Below, piece by piece: positions 38,208 to 48,427 of a stretch of DNA of 64,000 nucleotides (position 1 is its first letter; each line of letters opens with the position of its first letter). The translations under genes were made by a program, and so were the position numbers. Source of the DNA: an uncultured Alphaproteobacteria bacterium (lineage in GTDB: Bacteria; Pseudomonadota; Alphaproteobacteria; Rhodobacterales; Rhodobacteraceae); assembly GCA_902537215.1 (NCBI GenBank), contig CACBAM010000005.1:1-64000 (forward strand). The letters run 5' to 3'. The notes under the pieces are model-generated. The model was not told where the DNA came from, ran no database searches, and saw only the letters and a list, made by a program, of their open reading frames with translations.

Positions 38208-38903
38208 ATGAATGAGCAGCTTGTTTTAGGTCTTAGTTTAAAGGAGGCATTGGAAAAAGAAGACTTTTTTATTTCTTCAAGTAATTTGGACGCTGTAACT
38301 CTGTTAGACAACACAGACCGGTGGGCTTCAGGGGTTTTGTTGCTGGTTGGCCCAAAGGGTAGTGGTAAGACGCATCTATCCACTGTGTGGTCGAAAGAGA
38401 ATAAAGCTAAACATGTAAAGCTTGAGGCAGTTTTACGGGAAATGGAAAATGGCCTAGATCATGAGTTTGTTTGTGTTGAGGATATAGATGTTATCGAAAA
38501 AGCTGAGAGGCAAAAAAAGTTAAAAATAGAAGAGGGTATCTTTCACCTTATTAACAGTATTAGAAGCAAAAGAGGCAACCTGCTAATATCCTCGAGAATA
38601 ATGCCTAACGCGCTGTCCATAGGCATTAAAGATTTAGAGTCAAGATTACAAAGTTTTAGCAACACCACTATAAAAGAACCCGATGATACGTTAGTAATGG
38701 CACTCCTATTGAAATACTTTAATGACCGGCAAATTTTTGTAAAGCACTCAAACCTGGACTATATTGCTGCCAGAATTAATAGAACCTACAGTTCAATATA
38801 CGAATTTGTAAACTACTTGGATCATAAATCTCTTGTTCTAAATAGAAAAATAACTAGACCTTTCATCGAGGCTGCTTTGAGGCAAATGGAAAAGAAATAT
38901 TAA
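38208..38903 (+). CDS. hdaA: DnaA-related regulatory protein HdaA
   Basis: A DnaA-like AAA+ protein without a DNA-binding domain that stimulates hydrolysis of DnaA-ATP with the sliding clamp. From the ATG at 38208 the 231 residues begin MNEQLVLGL, a plausible clamp-binding motif (compare QLxLPL). The Walker A loop GPKGSGKTHL and the Walker B-like VCVEDIDVI follow. In relatives it precedes ppk, as here. An in-frame TTG four codons earlier overlaps nadK and is less likely. Confidence 0.88.
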   Translation: MNEQLVLGLSLKEALEKEDFFISSSNLDAVTLLDNTDRWASGVLLLVGPKGSGKTHLSTVWSKENKAKHVKLEAVLREMENGLDHEFVCVEDIDVIEKAERQKKLKIEEGIFHLINSIRSKRGNLLISSRIMPNALSIGIKDLESRLQSFSNTTIKEPDDTLVMALLLKYFNDRQIFVKHSNLDYIAARINRTYSSIYEFVNYLDHKSLVLNRKITRPFIEAALRQMEKKY

Positions 38904-38908
38904 TAAAC

Positions 38909-41107
38909 ATGACTAACATAAATGCAGATTTCTTAAATCAAGATTCTGACCTTGAATTGAAATATTTCAAGGACCTAGGTGCTATCAATCCACTTATAAA
39001 TAGAGAGCTTTCTTGGATTTCGTTTAATTGGCGAGTTTTGCAAGAAGCTAATAATAAAAAGGTGCCACTATTTGAAAGACTTAGATTCCTTGCAATATCT
39101 GCTCGAAATCTTGATGAGTTTTACACGGTTCGAGTTGCCGGGTTTAGACAAATGGTAAAAAATAAGATCGAAGTAATAAGTGCTGATGGTCTCACGCCTG
39201 AGGAACAGCTAATACAAATAGAACGAGAAGCTAAAGCTCTAATAGAGAAACAACAAGAGCTATTGCCCTCTATATTATCTAATTTGAAGCAAAAAGGGGT
39301 GATACTTGTAAAACCGAAGGGAATATTGGTATCCGAAAAAAAGAATTTAGAGAAACAATTTATGTCAAAGGTCTTTCCAGCGCTTACCCCGTTGGCTCTA
39401 GATCCCGCTCATCCATTTCCCTTCATCCCAACTGAGGGCTCTGCCCTAGCATTAAAATTAAGAACGAGAGATGGAAAAAAATTCTTGAATGCCTTGGTAC
39501 CTATTCCAGGCATGCTTGACAGATTTCAAAGACTTAGGGATGGAGTAAAAGGTGAAAAAAGATTTTTATCACTCGAAGATTTCATTGTAATTTTTATTTA
39601 TAGATTATTTCCAAATTATCTTCTCGATGAGTATTTTTCCTTTAGAATCCTTAGAGACAGTGACTTAGAAGTCGAGGAAGAAGCGGAAGATCTTGTTCGT
39701 GAGTTTGAAATTGCATTAAAGCGCCGAAAGCGTGGCGAAGTAATACGAATGAAAGTTACAAAAAGCAATGCTGAGCCGTTGTTGAAGCTAATATCGAAGG
39801 AAATTGGGTTTGACAGAGCGCAAGTGATACAGGTCAATGAAATGATTGGATTGTCCGATTTAGAGGAGTTAATTATTTCGGCGAAAAGGAGCCTGAAGTG
39901 GAGAACGTTTGTTCCCAGGAGCCCAGAGAGAATAGAGGACTTTAACGGGGACATTTTTTCTGCAATAAAGCAGAAAGATCTCCTTTTACAACATCCATAC
40001 GAAACTTTTGATACCGTTGTTAGTTTTTTAGAACAAGCAGCTCTTGATCCTAACGTTATTGCTATCAAACAAACTTTATATAGAACAACTCCTGATAGTC
40101 CCATAGTCAGAGCATTATGTGCGGCTGCAGAAAATGGAAAAACAGTAACTGCCTTAGTTGAGCTAAAGGCCAGATTTGATGAGGCAAATAATATAAATGT
40201 GTCGAGAGAACTAGAGAAGGCCGGAGCTCAAGTAGTCTATGGTTTTATGGATTGGAAAACACATGCAAAGCTCTCCACTATAGTAAGACAAGAAGGCAAG
40301 GTGTTAAGAACTTATACGCATGTTGGCACAGGAAACTATCATCCTGACACAGCAAAAATTTATACTGATTTGAGCCTTTTCACTTCAGATGCTACTCTAG
40401 GTCGAGATGTTACTAAAGTTTTTAATTATCTATCAGGATATATAAAACCAACAGATTTAGAAAGTATGATTATAGCGCCTCTAGAGTTAAAGAGTAGCTT
40501 AATTAAAATGATAAAAAATGAGATGGCTTTAGCAAAAAAGGGTAAGCCGGCAGAAATATGGGTTAAACTCAATGCTCTTATCGACCCAGAAGTTATTGAG
40601 GTTTTATATGAGGCAAGCCAATCTGGTGTTAAGATCAATATGATTATTCGAGGTATTTGTGGATTGAGACCTGGTATCAAAGGCCTTTCTGAAAATATTC
40701 GTGTAAAATCTGTAATAGGACGATTCTTGGAACACAGTAGAGTATGTGTTTTTGGTAATGGTTTTAAGTTACCCTCTGTGAAAGCTAAGGTTTTTATTTC
40801 GTCAGCAGATTGGATGGGAAGAAACTTAAACCGTCGAGTAGAGTCGTTTGTAGAGATTAAAAATTTGACCGTGAAGTCACAAATTGTTAATCAGATTATG
40901 GTAGCTAATTTAGCTGACAAAGAGCAATCATGGGTACTTCAACCTGATGGCCGATATAAAAGACACCAGTTTAAAAAAGATGAACCGAGCTTTAGTTGTC
41001 ATGAATATTTTATTGAAAACCCTTCTTTGTCAGGAAGGGGCAGAGCTGCACTAAATGCCCCTCCAAGTTTATTGAGTTTTGGCAATAAAAGAAAAAAATC
41101 ATTTTGA
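38909..41107 (+). CDS. ppk: polyphosphate kinase 1
   Basis: Makes polyphosphate reversibly from ATP. The 732 residues carry the N-terminal NRELSWISFNWRVLQEA, FYTVRVAGF and the PLD-like catalytic domains with the LTLYRTTPDS-like QTLYRTTPDSPIV motif, KARFDEANNI, THAKLSTIVR and the phospho-histidine region GTGNYHPDTAKIYTDLSLFT. A four-base overlap with ppx couples synthesis and breakdown enzymes. Confidence 0.96.
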   Translation: MTNINADFLNQDSDLELKYFKDLGAINPLINRELSWISFNWRVLQEANNKKVPLFERLRFLAISARNLDEFYTVRVAGFRQMVKNKIEVISADGLTPEEQLIQIEREAKALIEKQQELLPSILSNLKQKGVILVKPKGILVSEKKNLEKQFMSKVFPALTPLALDPAHPFPFIPTEGSALALKLRTRDGKKFLNALVPIPGMLDRFQRLRDGVKGEKRFLSLEDFIVIFIYRLFPNYLLDEYFSFRILRDSDLEVEEEAEDLVREFEIALKRRKRGEVIRMKVTKSNAEPLLKLISKEIGFDRAQVIQVNEMIGLSDLEELIISAKRSLKWRTFVPRSPERIEDFNGDIFSAIKQKDLLLQHPYETFDTVVSFLEQAALDPNVIAIKQTLYRTTPDSPIVRALCAAAENGKTVTALVELKARFDEANNINVSRELEKAGAQVVYGFMDWKTHAKLSTIVRQEGKVLRTYTHVGTGNYHPDTAKIYTDLSLFTSDATLGRDVTKVFNYLSGYIKPTDLESMIIAPLELKSSLIKMIKNEMALAKKGKPAEIWVKLNALIDPEVIEVLYEASQSGVKINMIIRGICGLRPGIKGLSENIRVKSVIGRFLEHSRVCVFGNGFKLPSVKAKVFISSADWMGRNLNRRVESFVEIKNLTVKSQIVNQIMVANLADKEQSWVLQPDGRYKRHQFKKDEPSFSCHEYFIENPSLSGRGRAALNAPPSLLSFGNKRKKSF

Positions 41108-42585
41108 AAATTTTGAAAAGAATAGGGATTATTGATATTGGTTCTAACTCCATTAGACTAGTGGTTTTTGATGGCCCAAAGCGTTCTCCATTATATTTAT
41201 ACAATGAAAAGGTTTTTTTTAGACTCGGACTGCAATCTTTTGGAAAGAAGGCCTTTGACAATGCTACACTTAAGGCCGTATCGCGCATAATTAACCGATA
41301 TGTCGCTATATGTCGAAATATGGAAATTAATAAAATTATAATGTTTGGCACGTCTGCATTAAGAGAGGCCAGTAATTCAGATGTTCTCGTTGAAGTTATT
41401 CGAAAAAATACTAAAATCCGCGTTGATGTAATATCTGGGGAGAAAGAGGCTTTTTACGCAGCTCAGGGTATTTTGTTAGGTTTTCCAAATGCAGAGGGGA
41501 TAATTTGTGACCTAGGTGGTAATTCAGTAGAGTTTGCAAATATTTGTAAAAAAGTGATTGCCGAATGTAATTCCACTTTGCTTGGCCCTCTTGCAATAAC
41601 CAAGTTGGAAAACAAAATTCAGGATATAGATAGGTATATACGGAAACAGCTGTTGGGTGCGGTTAATGCCAATACAGCAAAAGATAAACCATTTTTTTTA
41701 ATCGGAGGGTCGTGGCGAGCGATAGCCAAAATACATATGCAAAGGACACAGTATCCGCTGAAGATAATACAAGGATATAAAGTCAAGAGTAAAAAAATAA
41801 AAAAGACATTGGAATTCATTCAAGATAGATCATTTATTACCAAATATGACGAAATTAATATTTCTGCAGACAGATTGGAATTATTACCTCTTTCAGCTCG
41901 ATTGTTAGAAATTATTATTGATGAGCTTCAGATTAAAACTCTCACGTTTTCATCTTTTGGTGTGAGAGAGGGGTTCTTATACCATAATCTCAGTGAGGCA
42001 GAGAAAAAAAAGGATCCATTAATTGAGGCTGCTAAATTTTTTGAGAAAAAAGAAACAAGGTTTCCTAATATGTCGAAGCATACCTTCAAATGGCTCGCAC
42101 CATTATATGACAATCTTCCGCGCAAGACAAAAAGAGTTATTTTAGCTGCGACTAAATTACATGATATTGCCTGGATCGCACATCCCGATTATAAGATGGA
42201 AATGTGCTTAGAGCTAGTCACCCGCTCAAATATTAGTGGTCTGAGTCACAAAGAAAGAGTATTCTTGGCCATGATACTTTTGTTCAGACATAAGGCAAAA
42301 CCAGAAAAAGTTTTTAATAATAAATTATTTAAAATTGTTTCTAAGAAAAAGAGAAAAATCGCTCTTGTTATGGGTAAGGGATTAAAGTTAGCTTCAACTT
42401 TCTTTGGTGAAAAAAGTCTTTTTGATAAAATAGACTTCAGGCTTAAAGCACATGAGGTAGAATTATGCTTTCAATCAAAAATAGACTTTGTTAATGGTGA
42501 AGTTGTAGAGAGACGCATTCAAGAATTGAATAAAGCGTTGAAGTTATGTGTCACTGTAGATACAAAAAAGAAATTATTTAAATAG
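41104..42585 (+). CDS. ppx: exopolyphosphatase (Ppx/GppA family)
   Basis: Hydrolyses polyphosphate end-wise; it could also act on pppGpp. 493 residues. The N-terminal actin-like motif [17 protein letters not shown], the [10 protein letters not shown] phosphate loop, [15 protein letters not shown] and [10 protein letters not shown] are the family blocks; a C-terminal HD-like extension fills the rest. The TTG start at 41104 overlaps the ppk stop as TTGA. It gives the expected N-terminus, and no in-frame ATG is close by. Confidence 0.93.
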   Translation: MKILKRIGIIDIGSNSIRLVVFDGPKRSPLYLYNEKVFFRLGLQSFGKKAFDNATLKAVSRIINRYVAICRNMEINKIIMFGTSALREASNSDVLVEVIRKNTKIRVDVISGEKEAFYAAQGILLGFPNAEGIICDLGGNSVEFANICKKVIAECNSTLLGPLAITKLENKIQDIDRYIRKQLLGAVNANTAKDKPFFLIGGSWRAIAKIHMQRTQYPLKIIQGYKVKSKKIKKTLEFIQDRSFITKYDEINISADRLELLPLSARLLEIIIDELQIKTLTFSSFGVREGFLYHNLSEAEKKKDPLIEAAKFFEKKETRFPNMSKHTFKWLAPLYDNLPRKTKRVILAATKLHDIAWIAHPDYKMEMCLELVTRSNISGLSHKERVFLAMILLFRHKAKPEKVFNNKLFKIVSKKKRKIALVMGKGLKLASTFFGEKSLFDKIDFRLKAHEVELCFQSKIDFVNGEVVERRIQELNKALKLCVTVDTKKKLFK

Positions 42586-42599
42586 TTGAGGAGAATAAT

Positions 42600-43946
42600 A
42601 TGAAACTCAGCCAATATTTTTTACCGGTTTTAAAAGAAGTGCCAGCAGAAGCGAAAATAATAAGCCATCAACTGATGTTGCGCTGCGGAATGATTAAACA
42701 GACAACGGCTGGCATATATTCATGGCTACCATTGGGCTTCAAAGTTCTAAAAAAAATAGAAGAGATAGTCCATTATGAGCAGATAAAAGCTGGGCATATA
42801 CCTATGCTAATGCCAACAATCCAACCAGCCGAATTGTGGCAGGAGAGTGGAAGATATGATGATTATGGAAAGGAAATGCTGAGGATTAACGATCGGCAGG
42901 ATCGTAATTACTTATATGGTCCGACCAACGAAGAATTAATAACTGACATATTTAGGTCTAACGTATCATCTTATAAAGATCTTCCTCTCACACTATACCA
43001 CATTCAGTGGAAATTCCGAGACGAACTAAGACCTAGATTTGGTGTAATGAGGGGAAGAGAATTTTATATGAAGGATGGCTATAATTTTGATTTGAACGAA
43101 AAGGAAGCTATCAATGCCTACAACAGACATTTCGTAAGCTATTTAAGAACATTTAATAGGATGGGGTTACAAGCGATACCTATGAGGGCCGAGACGGGGC
43201 CCATTGGGGGTAACTACAGTCATGAGTTTTTGGTTTTGGCCAATACTGGAGAAAGCAAAGTTTTTTTTGATAAAACCTTGCTTGATATGAATACAGGTCA
43301 AGAAAAACTGGACTACTATAATAATACGAATATTGAAAAAATTGTGGAAAGATATACCAGACCTTACGCTAGAACCGAGGATACTCATGATGCAAACCTT
43401 TTTTTAGATGTTCCTGAAGAATGTCGGATAGAAAGTAAAGCGATAGAAGTTGGTCAAATATTTTATTTTGGCACAAAATATTCAGAGCCAATGAAAGCTT
43501 TTGTTGTAAGCCCTGATGGAAAGAGAGTACCTGTTCATATGGGAAGTCACGGTATAGGGGTTTCTCGATTAGTAGGCGCAATTATTGAAGCTAGCCATGA
43601 TGAAAAAGGTATTATCTGGCCAGAACCAGTTGCTCCCTTCTTTGCAGGTCTAATAAATTTAAATCATAAAGATGAGGAGTGTGTAAAGGTTTGTGTCGAA
43701 GTTTATGAAAAACTAGGCGCCAAGGGAATAGAGATTTTATATGATGATACAGACGAAAGGCCAGGGGCTAAATTTGCAAAAATGGACCTAATAGGGTTGC
43801 CGTGGCAAATTGTAGTTGGTCCGAAGGGTCTTGCTGAAGATAAAGTGGAGCTTCTGTATAGAAGAACCGGAGAGGCAAATCTATTAGCTTTGGGAGAAGT
43901 ATTACAAAAACTTTCTACCGCACATAAATCCCAGGTAGAAGTCTAA
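42600..43946 (+). CDS. proS: prolyl-tRNA synthetase, short type
   Basis: Charges tRNA-Pro. 448 residues, the compact alphaproteobacterial ProRS without the large editing insertion. Motif 1 region [19 protein letters not shown], motif 2 ([22 protein letters not shown]) and motif 3 ([14 protein letters not shown]) are intact, followed by the anticodon-binding domain with [20 protein letters not shown]. The start follows GAGGAG. It is followed after seven bases by lolC. Confidence 0.96.
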   Translation: MKLSQYFLPVLKEVPAEAKIISHQLMLRCGMIKQTTAGIYSWLPLGFKVLKKIEEIVHYEQIKAGHIPMLMPTIQPAELWQESGRYDDYGKEMLRINDRQDRNYLYGPTNEELITDIFRSNVSSYKDLPLTLYHIQWKFRDELRPRFGVMRGREFYMKDGYNFDLNEKEAINAYNRHFVSYLRTFNRMGLQAIPMRAETGPIGGNYSHEFLVLANTGESKVFFDKTLLDMNTGQEKLDYYNNTNIEKIVERYTRPYARTEDTHDANLFLDVPEECRIESKAIEVGQIFYFGTKYSEPMKAFVVSPDGKRVPVHMGSHGIGVSRLVGAIIEASHDEKGIIWPEPVAPFFAGLINLNHKDEECVKVCVEVYEKLGAKGIEILYDDTDERPGAKFAKMDLIGLPWQIVVGPKGLAEDKVELLYRRTGEANLLALGEVLQKLSTAHKSQVEV

Positions 43947-43953
43947 TATCTGA

Positions 43954-45225
43954 ATGGCTTTTTTTAAGAAATATGAGTTCATAATTGCTTGGCGTTATCT
44001 AATGTCTAAACGAAGGGAAGGAGGTATTTCTATAATAGCGTGGTATGCACTCATCGGTGTGGTTTTGGGAGTAGCAACTTTAGTGATAGTTCAGGCGGTG
44101 ATGATTGGCTTCAGGATAGAATTTGTAGAAAAAATTATTGGGGCTAATTCCCATCTTGCAATTTACAAAAAGACACTATCTAGCGACCTTGACAAAAGAT
44201 TTTATGTTGAAGAGGTTCAAAACATCATGCAAGACCTAAGGAATAAAAAAAATTTTAAAGCGGCCTACCCTTTGGTCAAGGGCCAAGTTCTAGCCAGTAA
44301 AAGTAATAACAGCGCTGGAGTAGAAGTTTATGGTCTCCGTAAAGGCGATTTATTGGAGATTGAGTTAGTAAATAAGCCCACCAGTTCTGAGGGTAGTATG
44401 GAAAATTTTAACGATGGTGTAGCTATAGGAGCTCAAATAGCTAGAAAACTTAATATATCGATCAATGACACAATCAAACTCATCAGTCCGAATGGGGCGA
44501 AATCAGTCTTTGGAACTATTCCAAGGGTAAATGTATATACGGTAAAATATATATTCTCGGTTGGTCGTTATGATATAGACAGTACAAGGATATACATGCC
44601 GATGAAAGATGCCCAAGTTTTTTTTAATAGGGTTAATCAGGCTGACTTGATAGAAGTACTTTTGAACAACCCATTTGATGTTGATGAATTCAAAAGCAAT
44701 GTAGAAGATGAATTGGCAGAAAGATATTTGCTGTGGTCTTGGAAGGAGAGAACTGCTGCTTTCTTAGATGCTCTGGATTTAGAACGTCGAGTAATGTTTA
44801 TAATTCTGTCCCTTATAGTGTTGATCGCTGCCATGAATATTATTTCTGGGCTAGTAATGCTAGTTAAGAACAAAGGTAGAGATATCGGAATTCTTCGTTC
44901 TCTTGGATTAACAAGATCTTCGATTTTAAGAGTATTTTTTATTTGTGGGAGTTTAATTGGAGTGGTTGGAACTGTCCTAGGTGTTATTATTGGGATGTTG
45001 TTTGTCACTTATATCAATGAGATACAATGGCTTGTTGAATACGTAATTGGATCCTCAGTTTGGAATGAAGAGATTAGGTTCCTAACTCAAGTGCCAGCAA
45101 AGCTAAGAATAGAAGATGTAGTTTTTGCATTAGTGGTATCATTATCAATTTCTTTTGTAATAACTATTTTTCCAGCAAGGAAAGCAGCAAGTATGGATCC
45201 TGCAGAGGCGTTGAAGTATGAGTAA
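43954..45225 (+). CDS. lolC: lipoprotein-releasing system permease (LolC/E)
   Basis: Inner-membrane permease of the LolCDE complex that extracts lipoproteins for outer-membrane delivery. 423 residues: one N-terminal helix (about 23–47), a large periplasmic domain, and three C-terminal helices typical of FtsX-type permeases, ending FPARKAASMDPAEALKYE. A single gene encodes the permease here, as in other alphaproteobacteria where one protein replaces LolC and LolE. Overlaps lolD by eight bases. Confidence 0.9.
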   Translation: MAFFKKYEFIIAWRYLMSKRREGGISIIAWYALIGVVLGVATLVIVQAVMIGFRIEFVEKIIGANSHLAIYKKTLSSDLDKRFYVEEVQNIMQDLRNKKNFKAAYPLVKGQVLASKSNNSAGVEVYGLRKGDLLEIELVNKPTSSEGSMENFNDGVAIGAQIARKLNISINDTIKLISPNGAKSVFGTIPRVNVYTVKYIFSVGRYDIDSTRIYMPMKDAQVFFNRVNQADLIEVLLNNPFDVDEFKSNVEDELAERYLLWSWKERTAAFLDALDLERRVMFIILSLIVLIAAMNIISGLVMLVKNKGRDIGILRSLGLTRSSILRVFFICGSLIGVVGTVLGVIIGMLFVTYINEIQWLVEYVIGSSVWNEEIRFLTQVPAKLRIEDVVFALVVSLSISFVITIFPARKAASMDPAEALKYE

Positions 45226-45904
45226 TACCGTTTTGAAGTTGCAGAAAATTACAAAGGCCTTTGGTGGAAAAGGTGATGTGCCATTGGTTGAAATATTTAA
45301 TGGAATGGACTTCAGTGTTAAGACAAATGAAGTAGTTGGTCTTTTTTCTCCTTCAGGTTCAGGAAAAACCACTTTTCTTCAAATTGCAGGCTTATTGGAT
45401 AGTAAGTTTTCTGGTGATATTTATATTAATGGCTCAATAGTAGACGCAAAAAATGACTTTCAAACGTCGAGAGTGAGACGAAAAAACATTGGATTCGTTT
45501 TTCAGTTTCATCATCTCATTCAAGAATTTTCGGCATTAGAGAACATTATTTTCCCCTTACTTTTTGATGGTATCCCAAAAAAAATTGCGGTTAAAAAAGG
45601 CAAACATCTACTTGAAAAGGTAGGGTTAGGCAAACGGATGGACAACAGACCGGCTGAATTATCTGGTGGTGAGCAGCAAAGAGTTGCAATATGTAGAGCA
45701 ATAATTAATGAACCAGCCTTACTATTAGCTGATGAACCAACAGGAAATCTTGATCAGTCAACTACTTCAACAGTTATGAGTTTTCTAATAGAATTAATAA
45801 AAGAGCATAATATTTCAGCAATTATTGCTTCCCATAATCCAATGATTTCAAAATTAGTCGACAAAAATGCAAAAATAGCAGATGGAAAGATATTGTATAA
45901 TTAA
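45218..45904 (+). CDS. lolD: lipoprotein-releasing system ATPase LolD
   Basis: ATPase of the Lol exporter, 228 residues. Walker A reads SPSGSGKTT with Ser at the first glycine position. Signature is LSGGEQQRVAICRA, and Walker B is LLLADEPTGNLD. Its ATG lies inside the lolC 3' end (eight-base overlap). The last bases overlap the convergent M48-like gene by four. Confidence 0.93.
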   Translation: MSNTVLKLQKITKAFGGKGDVPLVEIFNGMDFSVKTNEVVGLFSPSGSGKTTFLQIAGLLDSKFSGDIYINGSIVDAKNDFQTSRVRRKNIGFVFQFHHLIQEFSALENIIFPLLFDGIPKKIAVKKGKHLLEKVGLGKRMDNRPAELSGGEQQRVAICRAIINEPALLLADEPTGNLDQSTTSTVMSFLIELIKEHNISAIIASHNPMISKLVDKNAKIADGKILYN

Positions 45905-46773
45905 AGCCTGCAGAGTTTTTTTAATGTAAGCCATTCATTGTCAGTAAAGACCTTATCAAGGACCCTAGATTTACCATGTAAACTGATTAATAAACCGTTA
46001 TCCTTATTAAAATTTAAGTCAGTTAAAACTCCAAAAACATAAATTAATAGAGCCTTATTTCGCTGCTTAGAAAAAAATTTTTCTATTGCCTCCTTGTTCT
46101 TTGAAGCCGCTATGCCTAATTCGATTGCTTCAGCTAAAACAAATGCTCCATCTTCATTTTCTAAAATACTATAGGGCACTAGTAACTTTCTTCCGGGAAG
46201 CAGTATGCTATTTATGGTCCTAAAATTCATAAAAATCAGCTCAATAGAATCATCCGTTATAGAGACGTAGTTCTTTTCTAAGCTACGAAGATATTCATTG
46301 GTCTTGTTTATATCGCAATAAGAGACCTCTGACATTTCTTTTAACATTATGTTGCCAAGATTACTTTCTTGTTCAGCAGAGGTTATAGAGAGCGCAATTT
46401 TTTCAATAACTATTCGAAAGTAGCTTGAAAAAAAGGTAAAGGAACTAATCAATAAAATAATGATAAAAAACCATGGCAATAGGTTAGCAAATTTTTTTCG
46501 ACTGGTTTTATTAGATAAAAAAATCAAGTGGTTTACTGCATCTTTGTCATAAATATAAAGGCTTTCAGTTTCTTCCAAATCTGGACAAAACATAGATTTG
46601 GACGCTTCTTTATTTTTTAGAAATATAGAGGAATATGCCCACTGCCTTACAGGCTCTCCGTTTGTATTTAAGATATTTAGAGAAATCGAGCCAAAGGCTA
46701 CTAGCACTTCTGTGGGTCGATCAGAATTAGATTTCCACTCTCCCTTGACTTCGAGTTTGGAGTAACTGGCCAA
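45901..46773 (-). CDS. M48-like membrane protein lacking the HExxH site
   Basis: 290 residues with one hydrophobic helix (about 95–117). The N-terminal domain (residues 1–90) looks like the small beta domain that precedes some M48-type peptidases in Rhodobacterales. Behind the helix, LLPGRKLLVPYSILENEDGAFVLAEAIELG occupies the place where an M48 peptidase has its HExxH, but no histidines are there. The C-terminal VFTDNEWLTLKKLC tail resembles uncharacterised relatives I recall. It starts one base after the acyl-CoA ligase stop, so it is part of the MerR operon. Function unknown. Confidence 0.5.
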   Translation of the reverse strand: MASYSKLEVKGEWKSNSDRPTEVLVAFGSISLNILNTNGEPVRQWAYSSIFLKNKEASKSMFCPDLEETESLYIYDKDAVNHLIFLSNKTSRKKFANLLPWFFIIILLISSFTFFSSYFRIVIEKIALSITSAEQESNLGNIMLKEMSEVSYCDINKTNEYLRSLEKNYVSITDDSIELIFMNFRTINSILLPGRKLLVPYSILENEDGAFVLAEAIELGIAASKNKEAIEKFFSKQRNKALLIYVFGVLTDLNFNKDNGLLISLHGKSRVLDKVFTDNEWLTLKKLCRL

Positions 46774-46774
46774 G

Positions 46775-48406
46775 CTATCTTAAATCTGGATGTTTATAAT
46801 CCAAATTTGCTACTAATTTTCTAAGCTCTAGTTTTGAAATTTTTCCAGTTGCCGTATGTGGAATTTCGTCTACAAAAATCACATCGTCAGGTTTTTGCCA
46901 CTTAGCCACCCGTTCCGATACATGGGTAATTATACTATCCTTATCAGCCTCTTTCCCGTCATTTGTAACTATTACTAAGACAGGCCGTTCATCCCATTTA
47001 GGATGAGGAACTCCGATTGCTGCTGCTTCAGCAACATTAGAATGACCAACTGCCGCATTTTCCAAGTCGATCGATGATATCCATTCCCCACCTGATTTTA
47101 TTACATCTTTAGATCTATCTGTAATTCGCATATATCCATTTTTATCAATTGTCGCAACATCTCCTGTATTGAACCAATTATCATTGTCAACAGCTAAGTT
47201 GTCCATTTTTAGATACCTTTTAACAACCGCAGCTCCCTTACAATAAAGATCACCTTGAGTGCTTCCATCCCATTCTATTTCTTTACCATCATCATCAACA
47301 ATTTTCAGATCCACACCGAAAGGAGGATGCCCGGTTGTTTCTTGTATGTCGAGCTTATCACTTTCGTTTAAACCTTCGATTTCCGGCTTGAATGAACAGA
47401 TAGTACCGAGTGGAGAGAGTTCCGTCATTCCCCAAGCATGTAGCACTCTTACCCCATATTTATTTTGGAAATCTTCAATTACGCTTCTTGGACAAGACGA
47501 ACCTCCTATTACCACACGTTTAAGTGAACTGAGTTCCTTTTTCTCGCTTTCAAGAAAGTTTAAAAGGAGTAACCATACTGTTGGTACTGCTGCAGTAATA
47601 GTCACTCCTCTCTCTAGCATGTCGTAGAGAGAAGAAGGACTTAAATCACCGCCTGGGAAAACGATAGAAGATCCCACTAATGGTGCAGTATAAGCTATCG
47701 ACCAGCCATTAGCATGGAATAGTGGGACAACTGGCATTATTGTATCAGTACTGGATAAATTTAGCATATCTGGAGCTGCCTGGGTTAGCGCGTGTAATGT
47801 ATTTGATCGATGGGTATAAACAACTCCCTTGGGGTTGCCAGTAGTTCCAGAGGTATAGCATATTCCACAAGCGTCTGTTTCTTCCCCTTTTATCCACTCA
47901 AAATTTTCGCTTCCCATCGACAAAAGTTCCTCATAAGAAATCACTTCTGAAAATTTTGTGGAAGGGAGATCTGCTTTGGAACAAAGTATTACTAGTTTCT
48001 CGATGTTAGGACAATCGAGAATTATTTTATCGATTATAGGTACAAGGTCTAGATCTATGATCAAGATTTTATCATTGGCATGATTTATTATATAAATAAG
48101 TTGTTCAGAAAATAGTCTCGGATTTAGGTTATGATTAACTGCTCCAACACCGGGAATGCCGTACCAAACCTCAAGGTGGCAATGATTATTCCACGCCATA
48201 ACACCAATCACGTCTCCTTTTTTAACCCCGAGCTTTTGTAAGGCGTCAGCGACCTTTTTTGAATTTCTATAAATATTCTTGTAGTTTGTTTCTGTAATGC
48301 TTCCTTTAGTGTCTTTTGATATAATTTTTCTTTCAGGATGATACTTTGCAGCATGATCAATAATACTGGTTACGCGCAAAGGAAAATCTTGCATTAAGTT
48401 ATCCAT
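46775..48406 (-). CDS. AMP-forming acyl-CoA ligase, DmdB/medium-chain type
   Basis: 543 residues. The N-terminus [23 protein letters not shown] is like 3-methylmercaptopropionyl-CoA ligase (DmdB) and medium-chain fatty acid ligases. [45 protein letters not shown] and the terminal [13 protein letters not shown] motif are intact. Position in a beta-oxidation operon suggests it activates fatty or branched acids; DMSP-derived methylmercaptopropionate is an alternative. The ATG follows GGGAG. Followed after one base by the M48-like gene. Confidence 0.87.
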   Translation of the reverse strand: MDNLMQDFPLRVTSIIDHAAKYHPERKIISKDTKGSITETNYKNIYRNSKKVADALQKLGVKKGDVIGVMAWNNHCHLEVWYGIPGVGAVNHNLNPRLFSEQLIYIINHANDKILIIDLDLVPIIDKIILDCPNIEKLVILCSKADLPSTKFSEVISYEELLSMGSENFEWIKGEETDACGICYTSGTTGNPKGVVYTHRSNTLHALTQAAPDMLNLSSTDTIMPVVPLFHANGWSIAYTAPLVGSSIVFPGGDLSPSSLYDMLERGVTITAAVPTVWLLLLNFLESEKKELSSLKRVVIGGSSCPRSVIEDFQNKYGVRVLHAWGMTELSPLGTICSFKPEIEGLNESDKLDIQETTGHPPFGVDLKIVDDDGKEIEWDGSTQGDLYCKGAAVVKRYLKMDNLAVDNDNWFNTGDVATIDKNGYMRITDRSKDVIKSGGEWISSIDLENAAVGHSNVAEAAAIGVPHPKWDERPVLVIVTNDGKEADKDSIITHVSERVAKWQKPDDVIFVDEIPHTATGKISKLELRKLVANLDYKHPDLR

Positions 48407-48427
48407 CTTATACTCCCTAAATTCTTT

